Source: Pseudomonadota bacterium (GTDB taxonomy: Bacteria; Pseudomonadota; Alphaproteobacteria; Sphingomonadales; Sphingomonadaceae). Taken from it: DNA of 17,341 nt. Positions 1 through 6,529 of the stretch are shown one piece after another; the first letter of the stretch is position 1; every line of letters begins with the position of its first letter. A program made the position numbers and the translations under genes. The notes under the pieces are model-generated. The model was not told the origin of the DNA. It made no database searches and saw nothing but the letters and a program-made list of their open reading frames with translations. Location: assembly GCA_030271565.1 (NCBI GenBank), contig JARXKR010000029.1, forward strand, positions 1 to 17,341, given 5' to 3'.

Positions 1-1030
1 GCGGCTGGAGTTTGCCCGCTTTGGCCTTGTCGGCCAGCGCCTTCATTTCGGTCGAGATCTGGGCGACGCCCTTGGTCGCGGCATCGACGATGATCGGCGT
101 GATCAGGCCCGATGGCGCGGCGACGGCTACCGAAATATCGGCTCTGCTAAATATGCGCAACTCGTCCCCGGCAAAGCTCACGTTGCATTTGGGCACGCGG
201 ATCAACGCCTTGGCCAGCGCCTTGATCAAAAGATCATTGACCGAGAGCTTTACGCCATCAGCCTCAAGTGCCTTGTTAAGCTCGCCGCGCAGCTTGAGCA
301 GCGCATCGAGCCGTACATCCACGGTCAGGTAGATATGCGGAATGGTCTGCTTGGCTTCGGTCAGGCGGCGCGCAATGACTTTGCGGATGTTGTTGAGCTT
401 TTCGGCTTCATAGGGGATGCCGAAGTCGGGCGTCGGTGCGGCCGGAGCCCCTGCGGAGGCTGGGGCCGCAGCCGGTTGAACTCCGACGCCTGAGGCCCCC
501 GGCATCGCGGGGGCGCCTTCGACATCGGCCTTGACGATCCGGCCATGCGGACCGCTGCCCTGCACGGCCTTCAGATCGATCCCGCGGTCGGCGGCAATGC
601 GCTTGGCCAGCGGGGATGCGATGACGCGATCTTCACTGGTCTTGCTTTGCTCCCCCGCGGAGGCGGGGGCCTCAGGCGGCATAACGCGAGCTGGCGCTGT
701 CACTCGCGAGGTCCCCGCCTGCGCGGGGACGCTGGTGGTTTCAGGACGAGGCGCAGCCATTGCCACCGGCGCGGGCGAAGTATCTTCATCCTCACCGGCA
801 ATCGTCGCAATGACCGTGCCGACCTTCACCCCCTCGGTGCCCTCGGCCACCGAAATCGCGGTAATCGTGCCTTCATCGACCGCTTCGAACTCCATCGTTG
901 CCTTGTCGGTCTCGATCTCGGCCATGATGTCGCCCGATTTGACCGTGTCGCCGACCTTGACCAGCCACTTGGCGAGCGTGCCCTCCTCCATCGTAGGTGA
1001 AAGCGCGGGCATCTTGATTGCGATCGGCAT
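1..1030 (-). CDS. pdhC: Pyruvate dehydrogenase complex E2, dihydrolipoamide acetyltransferase (C-terminal part outside window)
   Basis: E2 transfers the acetyl group made by E1 from its swinging lipoyl arm to CoA and forms the core of the cytoplasmic pyruvate dehydrogenase complex. The protein begins MPIAIKMPALSPTMEEGTLA at an ATG (1030). A lipoyl domain spans about residues 1-80, with lipoyl lysine K43 in IETDKAT. A peripheral-subunit-binding domain follows at about 136-171 (ASPLAKRIAADRGID, GSGPHGRIVKADV), then the start of the catalytic acyltransferase domain from about 203 (IRKVIARRLTEAKQTIPHIY). Two Ala/Pro-rich linkers separate the domains, and both contain REP-like palindromes. About 343 residues are present. 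The catalytic HxxxDG motif and the C-terminus lie beyond base 1. AGGGGA about a dozen bases upstream may be the ribosome site. The lipoyl and binding domains fit PDH E2 better than the 2-oxoglutarate or branched-chain E2 types. Confidence 0.95.
   Translation of the reverse strand, partial: MPIAIKMPALSPTMEEGTLAKWLVKVGDTVKSGDIMAEIETDKATMEFEAVDEGTITAISVAEGTEGVKVGTVIATIAGEDEDTSPAPVAMAAPRPETTSVPAQAGTSRVTAPARVMPPEAPASAGEQSKTSEDRVIASPLAKRIAADRGIDLKAVQGSGPHGRIVKADVEGAPAMPGASGVGVQPAAAPASAGAPAAPTPDFGIPYEAEKLNNIRKVIARRLTEAKQTIPHIYLTVDVRLDALLKLRGELNKALEADGVKLSVNDLLIKALAKALIRVPKCNVSFAGDELRIFSRADISVAVAAPSGLITPIIVDAATKGVAQISTEMKALADKAKAGKLQP
447..514. repeat. Second, more diverged palindrome pair in the second E2 linker
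   Basis: Unit 447-466 (gcccctgcggaggctggggc) and unit 495-514 (gcccccggcatcgcgggggc) are each imperfect palindromes. Turned to the same orientation they match at about 15 of 20 bases, and the first also resembles the unit at 651-670. They encode residues 189-195 (APASAGA) and 173-179 (APAMPGA), in the linker between the subunit-binding and catalytic domains. This may be an older copy of the same element. Alternatively, Ala/Pro-rich coding at high GC could produce such palindromes by convergence, which is why confidence is lower than for the 651-730 pair. Confidence 0.5.
651..730. repeat. Inverted pair of REP-like palindromes (REPIN-like) inside the E2 linker
   Basis: Two 20-base palindromic units, 651-670 (tcccccgcggaggcgggggc) and 711-730 (gtccccgcctgcgcggggac), lie in opposite orientation 40 bases apart. 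The reverse complement of the second nearly matches the first, so the 80-base element could also fold as one large hairpin. It is wholly within the pdhC reading frame. On the coding strand the two units encode residues 101-107 (VPAQAGT) and 121-127 (APASAGE), in the flexible linker between the lipoyl and subunit-binding domains. The arrangement resembles REP doublets seen in many bacterial genomes. Whether this one is a dispersed family in the host genome cannot be seen from one window. Confidence 0.7.
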
Positions 1031-1141
1031 GGCGGTGTCCGGTCCCCTGGCGGTCTGTTTACCGTTACGTCTCTGGCCAAATTAGCGGCCCACGGCAAGA
1101 TGCTTGCGCCGAATACGTTTGTGACGGATATCCTGCGCCGA

Positions 1142-1146
1142 GGGAG
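1142..1146 (+). promoter_or_regulatory. Ribosome binding site deciding the usp start
   Basis: GGGAG lies 6 bases before the ATG at 1153. The upstream in-frame extension has no such site and encodes an Arg/Cys-rich peptide unlike a Usp N-terminus. Confidence 0.6.
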
Positions 1147-1152
1147 CGGGCG

Positions 1153-1605
1153 ATGCGGGTCTATCTGGTGATTATGGACGAGACCGACGAAGCCAGCCTG
1201 GCGCTGCGTTTCGCCTCGCGCCGGGCGCAGCGCACCGGCGGCGCGGTCCACTTGCTCGCGCTGGTTCCGCCGCAGCCATTCGTGGCCTTTGGCGGGATTC
1301 AGGCGACGATCGAGGAGGAAGCCCGCGCCCGGGCCGAAGCGCTGGTTACCTCGGCAGCGGGCAGTTTGCTCAGCGATGGCGGCAAGCCGCCGACTATCTC
1401 GGTCCGTCAAGGCGACGGGGTGGCTGTGATCCGTGATTACCTGACCGAGCATCCAGAGGTATCGGCGCTGGTATTGGGTGCGGAGGCGAGCGGCGGACCG
1501 GGACCTTTGGTGTCGCACTTTGCCGGCAGCGCTGGGCAGTTGCCTTGCCCGGTCTATGTCATCCCCGGCGGGTTGAGCGACGACCAGATCGAACGGCTTA
1601 GCTGA
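1153..1605 (+). CDS. Universal stress protein (UspA family)
   Basis: This is a 150-residue single-domain Usp-fold protein. It begins MRVYLVIMDETDEASLALRF, with the usual first beta strand carrying an Asp followed by a Ser/Ala-rich helix, and ends with the glycine-rich loop LVLGAEASGGPGPLVSHFAG and the strand PCPVYVIPG. The loop departs from the strict ATP-binding pattern (G2xG9xG-S/T), so nucleotide binding is uncertain. Family members are cytoplasmic stress-response proteins, often dimers. The frame is open further upstream, but the ATG at 1153 is chosen because GGGAG precedes it by 6 bases and the first beta strand starts there. It is divergent from pdhC, and its TGA stop ends exactly where the rnr stop begins on the other strand. 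Confidence 0.85.
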   Translation: MRVYLVIMDETDEASLALRFASRRAQRTGGAVHLLALVPPQPFVAFGGIQATIEEEARARAEALVTSAAGSLLSDGGKPPTISVRQGDGVAVIRDYLTEHPEVSALVLGAEASGGPGPLVSHFAGSAGQLPCPVYVIPGGLSDDQIERLS

Positions 1606-3861
1606 CTATTTACGCTTGCCCTGGTGGCGGATGTTGCCGGGCCTTCCGCGCTTGCCCGCCAGATGATTGCCCTTCTTGTGCAGCGGTGATGGCTTCCCGC
1701 GTGCTTCGATCCGGCTCCCGGTGCTGCCCTCGGGCTCGAACTTGAGCGCGCCGGTGAGCGGGTTGGCCTCGGCCAGTTTCAGCCGCATCCGCTGCCCCAT
1801 GCCGTACTTGATCCCGCTGCGCTCGCCTTCGAGCACTTGGGCCTTGTCGTCATAATTGAAGCGCTCGTCGCCCAGCACCGAGATCGGCACCAGCCCATCC
1901 CCGCCCAGCCCGATGATCGTTGCAAACAAGCCGAACCGCTGCACGCCGGTTACGCGGCATTCGAACACTTCGCCGACCCGCGCCGAAAGCCACGCGGCAA
2001 CATAGCGGTCGATCGTGTCGCGCTCGGCCATCATCGCGCGGCGCTCGGTCTGGCTGATCGCTTCGGAAACGCGGGTCAGATCGGCGCGGTCACGCTCTGA
2101 CAGGCCGCTGTGCGCGGGCAGATTGCCCTGGGGTGCTGGCAGTTCCAGCCCATAACCATCGATCAGCGCGCGGTGGACCAGCAGGTCCGAGTAGCGCCGG
2201 ATCGGTGAAGTGAAATGCGCGTATGATCCCAAGGCCAAGCCAAAGTGCCCGGCGTTGCGCGGGCCATAGAAGGCCTGTGTCTGGCTGCGCAGCACCGCCT
2301 CCATAATCACAGCCTTTTCAGATTCATCGGCGATATCTTTCAGCATGCGGTTGAATAGACCCGGCGTAATCACCTGTCCCAGCGAGAGCTGCTTGTCGAA
2401 GGTCGCGAGGTAATCCTTGAGCGCGACCAGCTTCTCGCGGCTCGGCGGTTCGTGGATCCGGTAGACCACCGGCGCAACCTTCGCCTCGAGCGCCTTGGCT
2501 GCGGCAACGTTGGCGGTGATCATGAACTCCTCGACCACCTTGTGCGCATCGAGCGACTGGCGCAGCGCAATCTCGCGGATCTTGCCATGTTCGTCGAGAA
2601 TTACACGGCGTTCGGGCAAGTCGAGCGCGAGTGGATCGCGCGCGCTTCGGGCAGCGTAGAGCGCACGCCATGCAGCCCACAACGCGGTCAATTGCGGATC
2701 GCCGTCGCCCTCGTCGATCCGCCGCTGGGCTTCCTCGTAAGCGATAACCTCATGGATGCGCACCACCGCACGGGTGAAGCGCCATGACGTCACCTTGCCC
2801 TCGGCGGTGAACTCCACGTGGCAGGCCATCGCTGCCCGGTCCTCGCCGGCCCGCAGCGAGCAGACATCGGCGCTCAGCACTTCGGGCAACATCGGCACGA
2901 CCCGGTCGGGAAAATAAACCGAATTGCCGCGTTTGCGCGCATCGCGATCGAGCGACGAGCCGGGGCGGACGTAATAGCTGACATCGGCAATCGCGATCAG
3001 CGCGCGGAACCCGCCTTCCCCGTCTGGCTCGGCCCAGATCGCGTCGTCGTGGTCGCGTGCGTCGCTCGGATCGATCGCGACGATTGGTAGATGGCGCAAG
3101 TCTTCGCGCTTTTCGGCATGAAGTGGCAACTTGGCCGCGAGTTCGGCCTCGTCGATGGTATCCGGATCGAACGCGAACGGAATGCCATGCTTGTGGATCG
3201 CGATCAGGCTGAACGCGCGCGGCGCGAGCGGATCGCCGAGCACCGCAGTGACCTTGACCCCCGAACGCGGACTGCGCCCGACCGGCTCGGCCAGCACCAG
3301 CTGACCCTCCTCTGCGCCGCCGAGATCCGCGACGGGCATCGAATTGCGTTCACGCTTATCTACCGGGGCGAGCCAGGCCTTGCCCGCCTTGTCGATCTCA
3401 ATCACGCCCATCGTCTGGTCGATCGCAGCGGGCAGTTTCTTCATCGGGTGCGCAATCCACCCGGCGCCCGCTTCCTCGGTCCGCGCGAGCACCCGGTCGC
3501 CCGACCGGAGCGCGCTGTCGCGGCCCTTTAAAGCGCGCAGCCGGATGCGGGGCGGCGGAACCGCATCGTCAGGCGTCCAGCTGTCGGGCACGGCAATCGC
3601 CTCACCCTCATCGATCTCGATCACCCGCAGCACCGTGACCTTTGGCACCCCGCCCATGCGGTGGAATGCGGTGCGGTTGCCGTCGATCAGGCCTTCCTCG
3701 GCCATGTCCTTGAGCATTGCTTTGAGCTGGATCTTCTCCTGCCCCTTGAGCCCGAATGCACGGGCAATTTCGCGTTTGCCCGCGGGTTCGTCGCTGTTGG
3801 CGATGAAATCGAGGATTTGTTTACGGCTCGGCAGGCCGGGAGCCGGGGATGAACGGCTCAC
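1606..3861 (-). CDS. rnr: Ribonuclease R (3'-5' exoribonuclease, RNB family)
   Basis: RNase R degrades structured RNA processively from the 3' end and acts in mRNA decay, rRNA quality control and, in many species, cold response. The 751-residue protein has an N-terminal winged-helix domain (about 14-70), cold-shock-like domains (about 75-220), and an RNB catalytic domain from about 255. The RNB domain shows the metal-binding Asp cluster IDPSDARDHDD (263-273) and the signature FTSPIRRYSDLLVHR. An S1 domain follows (VGEVFECRVTGVQRFGLFA), then a Lys/Arg-rich tail (GKRGRPGNIRHQGKRK). Length fits the family. The start is GTG, overlapping the stop of the upstream LprI-like gene by 4 bases (GTGA), so translation is probably coupled. 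This start lies inside a perfect hairpin (3851-3875). No strong Shine-Dalgarno sequence is visible. Confidence 0.96.
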   Translation of the reverse strand: MSRSSPAPGLPSRKQILDFIANSDEPAGKREIARAFGLKGQEKIQLKAMLKDMAEEGLIDGNRTAFHRMGGVPKVTVLRVIEIDEGEAIAVPDSWTPDDAVPPPRIRLRALKGRDSALRSGDRVLARTEEAGAGWIAHPMKKLPAAIDQTMGVIEIDKAGKAWLAPVDKRERNSMPVADLGGAEEGQLVLAEPVGRSPRSGVKVTAVLGDPLAPRAFSLIAIHKHGIPFAFDPDTIDEAELAAKLPLHAEKREDLRHLPIVAIDPSDARDHDDAIWAEPDGEGGFRALIAIADVSYYVRPGSSLDRDARKRGNSVYFPDRVVPMLPEVLSADVCSLRAGEDRAAMACHVEFTAEGKVTSWRFTRAVVRIHEVIAYEEAQRRIDEGDGDPQLTALWAAWRALYAARSARDPLALDLPERRVILDEHGKIREIALRQSLDAHKVVEEFMITANVAAAKALEAKVAPVVYRIHEPPSREKLVALKDYLATFDKQLSLGQVITPGLFNRMLKDIADESEKAVIMEAVLRSQTQAFYGPRNAGHFGLALGSYAHFTSPIRRYSDLLVHRALIDGYGLELPAPQGNLPAHSGLSERDRADLTRVSEAISQTERRAMMAERDTIDRYVAAWLSARVGEVFECRVTGVQRFGLFATIIGLGGDGLVPISVLGDERFNYDDKAQVLEGERSGIKYGMGQRMRLKLAEANPLTGALKFEPEGSTGSRIEARGKPSPLHKKGNHLAGKRGRPGNIRHQGKRK

Positions 3862-3875
3862 TTGTTGAGCCGTTC
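3851..3875 (-). promoter_or_regulatory. Perfect 10-bp hairpin enclosing the rnr start codon
   Basis: gaacggctca (3851-3860) and tgagccgttc (3866-3875) are exact reverse complements separated by 5 bases. In the minus-strand mRNA the loop is ACAAG. The rnr GTG straddles the loop-stem border, and the TGA stop of the upstream gene lies at the same place. Folding would hide the rnr start until a ribosome finishing the upstream gene opens the stem. There is no U-run after the stem, so it is not an intrinsic terminator. The hairpin is seen directly; its regulatory role is inferred. Confidence 0.55.
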
Positions 3876-4289
3876 AAGCCAAAGCCTGCGCAAGATGGTC
3901 ATGTCCAAGGCACACCAGGGATTGGGACTGGCATCATCGCTCGGATCGAACAAGCCGAACTGCAGGTTTGGGGCATGACATTTGCGATCACGCTCGACGA
4001 TCCACGCTCGCTGCGACCGACGCAGTTTGGCTTTACGCTCGACACCCAACCGTCCCATGACCCGACCATATGCTTCGTTCAATTGTCGATCTTGGCGCTG
4101 TGCCTCGTCGACGGCGCAATACCACCGATCCATCCCGCGAATGGTGGTATCGTAACACTCGACATAAAGTTGGCTGTAGAACCGACCGGTAGGAGAGTTT
4201 AACGCATCGCCAAGTTCGTGCTCAATGACGGCGTTTGCCGATGCCGTTGTGGCGAGCAAGACAAGAGTCAGGCTAATAAGCGCGCGCAA
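3858..4289 (-). CDS. Secreted LprI/DUF1311-family protein (lysozyme-inhibitor-like)
   Basis: This 143-residue protein has a short Sec signal peptide (MRALISLTLVLLATTASA, likely cleaved after ASA at residue 18). The mature part matches the LprI/DUF1311 pattern: LNEAYGRVMGRL, then LRRSQRAWIVERDRKC, then a C-terminal C-x-x-x-x-T-x-x-R motif (WCALDMTILRRLWLERL). Four cysteines remain in the mature form (C45, C58, C104, C126), consistent with two periplasmic disulfides. One family member, LprI of Mycobacterium, inhibits lysozyme; most are uncharacterised, so the role here is open. The start is a TTG supported by AAAGGA 6 bases upstream and by the signal peptide. It overlaps the proS end by 17 bases and the rnr start by 4, an odd position for a secreted protein between translation and RNA-decay enzymes. 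Confidence 0.8.
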   Translation of the reverse strand: MRALISLTLVLLATTASANAVIEHELGDALNSPTGRFYSQLYVECYDTTIRGMDRWYCAVDEAQRQDRQLNEAYGRVMGRLGVERKAKLRRSQRAWIVERDRKCHAPNLQFGLFDPSDDASPNPWCALDMTILRRLWLERLNK

Positions 4290-5823
4290 CGTAGATCCTT
4301 TCGGCCGCCGGTTCTCCGGTAAACGGGCAGGTGCCGGTAACCGTTCCGCCGCCGAGCGGGGTGTTGCGTACGGTCAGCTTGAGCGCCTTGAGTTTGGTTA
4401 CCACCGCGTCGAGCGCCGCGCCAGTTGGCCGCGACCAGTTGAGCTCGACCCAGCCGGGGTACTTCTGGTTGGCAGCAAAAAATTGCTCGAGGCCAGCGAG
4501 GTCGGACACCCCGCGCTCGATTTGCGCGTCGCGGCGCTCGGTGGCTTCGCTGTGGAGGCTCGCCTGAATGTCTTCCAGTTCGGTCGCGGCCTTCACCACG
4601 AATTCATCGCGCGCCATTGCGGCGAAAGCGACCTTGCCGCTCTCGTTCCACAGCCGGTCCCGGCGCAGCACCGAAACTTGCCCGCCAGCAGCATCACGTC
4701 CGCCGATTTCGAGGATTAGCGGCACGCCCTTCTTGACCCAGCCCCAGCGCTTCTGCGTCGCCTTGCCAGCGCGTTTGTCGAGCAGCACGCGCACCGGTTC
4801 GCCCAGCGCGGTTTGACTAACCAGCGCCTTGCGCAGTTCCTCGCAGTACGCCAGCAGCGCCGCGTCGCCATCGTCTTCGCGCAGCATCGGCAGGATCACT
4901 ATCTGGTGCGGTGCGATCCGCGGCGGCACGCGCAGTCCATCGTCATCGCCGTGGACCATGATCACCCCGCCGATCAGCCGGGTCGAAACCCCCCAGCTGG
5001 TGGTGTGACACAGCGTCTGCTGGCCTTCCTTGTCCTGATAGCGGATCCCTGCAGCCTCGGCGAAAGCGGTGCCGAGATAGTGCGAGGTGCCGGCTTGCAG
5101 CGCTTTCCCGTCCTGCATCATCGCTTCGATCGAATAGGTCGCAGCGGCCCCTGGGAAACGCTCATTCTCTGGCTTTTCGCCCGCCATCACCGGGATCGCC
5201 AAGTCTTCTTCGGCATGAGCGCGGTACATCTCGAGCGCGCGCAGCGTCTCGGCCATCGCATCGGGCTTGTCGGCGTGCGCGGTGTGGCCTTCCTGCCAGA
5301 GGAATTCGCTGGTGCGCAGGAACATCCGGGTGCGCATTTCCCAGCGCACCACGTTGGCCCACTGGTTGGTCAGCAGCGGCAGATCGCGCCACGACTGGAT
5401 CCACCGCGCCATCGCCTCTCCGATAACGGTTTCCGAGGTGGGCCGGACGATCAGCGGCTCTTCGAGCTTTGCTGCGGGATCGGGCATTAGCCCGCCCTTT
5501 CCGTCCGCAATCAGCCGGTGATGGGTGACCACCGCCATTTCCTTGGCGAACCCGTCGACATGCTCGGCTTCCTTGGCGAAGTAGCTCAAGGGGATGAACA
5601 GCGGGAAATAGCAGTTCTCGACCCCCGCAGCCTTGATCCGTGCGTCCATCAGGTGCTGGATCCGCTCCCAGATGCCATAGCCCCACGGCCGGATCACCAT
5701 GCAGCCGCGCACCCCCGATTCCTCGGCCATCTCGGCTTCGGAAATGACTTCCTGATACCAGGCGGCGAAGTCGGCGGATCGGGTGACGGAAAGCGCGTGG
5801 CGAATGTTCGAAGGGTTATTCAT
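4273..5823 (-). CDS. proS: Prolyl-tRNA synthetase, archaeal/eukaryotic-like type
   Basis: The enzyme charges tRNA-Pro with proline using ATP in the cytoplasm. The 516-residue protein is a class II synthetase. RPTSETVIGEAMARWI is at 127-142, motif 2 is around 159-183 (RWEMRTRMFLRTSEFLWQEG), and motif 3 is near 281-305 (TRLIGGVIMVHGDDDGLRVP). The anticodon-binding domain follows from about 305, and a short C-terminal domain ends in YVARAY. The HGDDDGLRVPPRIAP block, the absence of the large editing insertion and the C-terminal aromatic end mark the archaeal/eukaryotic-type ProRS rather than the E. coli type. The zinc-binding cysteines of that C-terminal domain are almost all missing (only C499 remains). 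The ATG at 5823 has no clear ribosome site. It is 59 bases downstream of phaR and overlaps the LprI-like gene by 17 bases. Confidence 0.95.
   Translation of the reverse strand: MNNPSNIRHALSVTRSADFAAWYQEVISEAEMAEESGVRGCMVIRPWGYGIWERIQHLMDARIKAAGVENCYFPLFIPLSYFAKEAEHVDGFAKEMAVVTHHRLIADGKGGLMPDPAAKLEEPLIVRPTSETVIGEAMARWIQSWRDLPLLTNQWANVVRWEMRTRMFLRTSEFLWQEGHTAHADKPDAMAETLRALEMYRAHAEEDLAIPVMAGEKPENERFPGAAATYSIEAMMQDGKALQAGTSHYLGTAFAEAAGIRYQDKEGQQTLCHTTSWGVSTRLIGGVIMVHGDDDGLRVPPRIAPHQIVILPMLREDDGDAALLAYCEELRKALVSQTALGEPVRVLLDKRAGKATQKRWGWVKKGVPLILEIGGRDAAGGQVSVLRRDRLWNESGKVAFAAMARDEFVVKAATELEDIQASLHSEATERRDAQIERGVSDLAGLEQFFAANQKYPGWVELNWSRPTGAALDAVVTKLKALKLTVRNTPLGGGTVTGTCPFTGEPAAERIYVARAY
4296..4301 (-). 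promoter_or_regulatory. Ribosome binding site supporting a TTG start
   Basis: On the minus strand AAAGGA lies 6 bases before the TTG at 4289, inside the 3' end of proS. It is among the clearer Shine-Dalgarno matches in the window. It supports TTG as the true start of the LprI-like gene, because no ATG exists before the signal peptide. Confidence 0.65.
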
Positions 5824-5882
5824 AGGTTGCCGTTAGCGGCTAATGCAGCGTGGTTCAAACCCTCACCCGCAGGTCGGTCAAA

Positions 5883-6443
5883 TCACTTGCCCAGTTGATC
5901 GAGCTTGGCCTGCATCTCGGCCATTTGCGCGCGCAATGCGTCGAGTTCGTCGCTGTGATCCTTGCCTGCGCTCGCGCCGTTGGCAGGTTTGACATCGGCC
6001 AGACCGGGCACAAACGCAGATGCCGCAGCCTTGAACATAGCCAGGTTCTGCTGGGCCAGTTTGGCCAACGGGTTAGCCTCGATGCTGGCTTCGAAAGCCT
6101 CGCGCAGCTTGGCCTGGTTCGAGCGGAAATGATCCATCGAGGCCTCGAGGTAATGCGGGACCAGCCCCTGCATCGAATTGCCGTACATCCCGATCAGCTG
6201 GCGCAGGAAGTTGACCGGGAGCATCTGCTCACCGCCAGCGCTTTCCTCATCCATGATGATCTGGGTCAGGATCGAATGGGTGATGTCGGTCCCGGTCTTG
6301 GCGTCGAGCACTTTGAAGTCCACCCCCTCGCGGGTCATCTTGGCGAGATGATCGAGCGTGATGTAGCTCGAGCTCTTGGTATTGTAGAGCCGCCGGTTGG
6401 CGTATTTCTTGATAGTGACCGTCTCGCCGGCAGCTTCGCTCAT
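5883..6443 (-). CDS. phaR: Polyhydroxyalkanoate synthesis regulator PhaR
   Basis: PhaR represses phasin and its own gene and is released when it binds nascent PHA granules, matching phasin level to polymer. The 186-residue protein shows the N-terminal PHA-accumulation DNA-binding domain (residues about 8-68: TVTIKKYANRRLYNTKSSSY, YITLDHLAKM, DAKTGTDITHSILTQII). A helical PHB-binding region follows (about 73-150: QMLPVNFLRQLIGMYGNSMQ), then a predicted coiled coil at the C-terminus (ELDALRAQMAEMQAKLDQLG). The ATG at 6443 gives the expected N-terminus. No phaC, phaP or phaZ is in the window, so the targets lie elsewhere. The upstream region is GCA/TGC-rich and may be an autoregulatory operator. 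Confidence 0.95.
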   Translation of the reverse strand: MSEAAGETVTIKKYANRRLYNTKSSSYITLDHLAKMTREGVDFKVLDAKTGTDITHSILTQIIMDEESAGGEQMLPVNFLRQLIGMYGNSMQGLVPHYLEASMDHFRSNQAKLREAFEASIEANPLAKLAQQNLAMFKAAASAFVPGLADVKPANGASAGKDHSDELDALRAQMAEMQAKLDQLGK

Positions 6444-6485
6444 CTGGATGGTCCGATCGTGAAAGGTTAGCGTGCCGAAACGTTA

Positions 6486-6529
6486 GCACCTGCAGCAACG
6501 GCAATGCAACAAATCCATGTTGCGCAGCA
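6486..6529 (-). promoter_or_regulatory. GCA/TGC-rich tract upstream of phaR, candidate PhaR operator
   Basis: On the plus strand GCA begins at 6486, 6492, 6495, 6501, 6506, 6524 and 6527, which is TGC on the strand that reads phaR. Studied PhaR proteins bind TGC-rich sequences and control their own genes. Position between alr and phaR fits an operator. Binding is inferred, and the end of the tract touches the stop of alr. Confidence 0.4.

Noticed and set aside
826..1518. A 230-codon minus-strand frame spanning pdhC start and usp
   Set aside because: It is Arg-rich, out of frame with the lipoyl domain of E2, and covers the usp gene antisense.
3851..3875. The rnr hairpin read as an intrinsic terminator
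   Set aside because: No U-run follows the stem, and it sits at a 4-base gene overlap where termination would cut off rnr.
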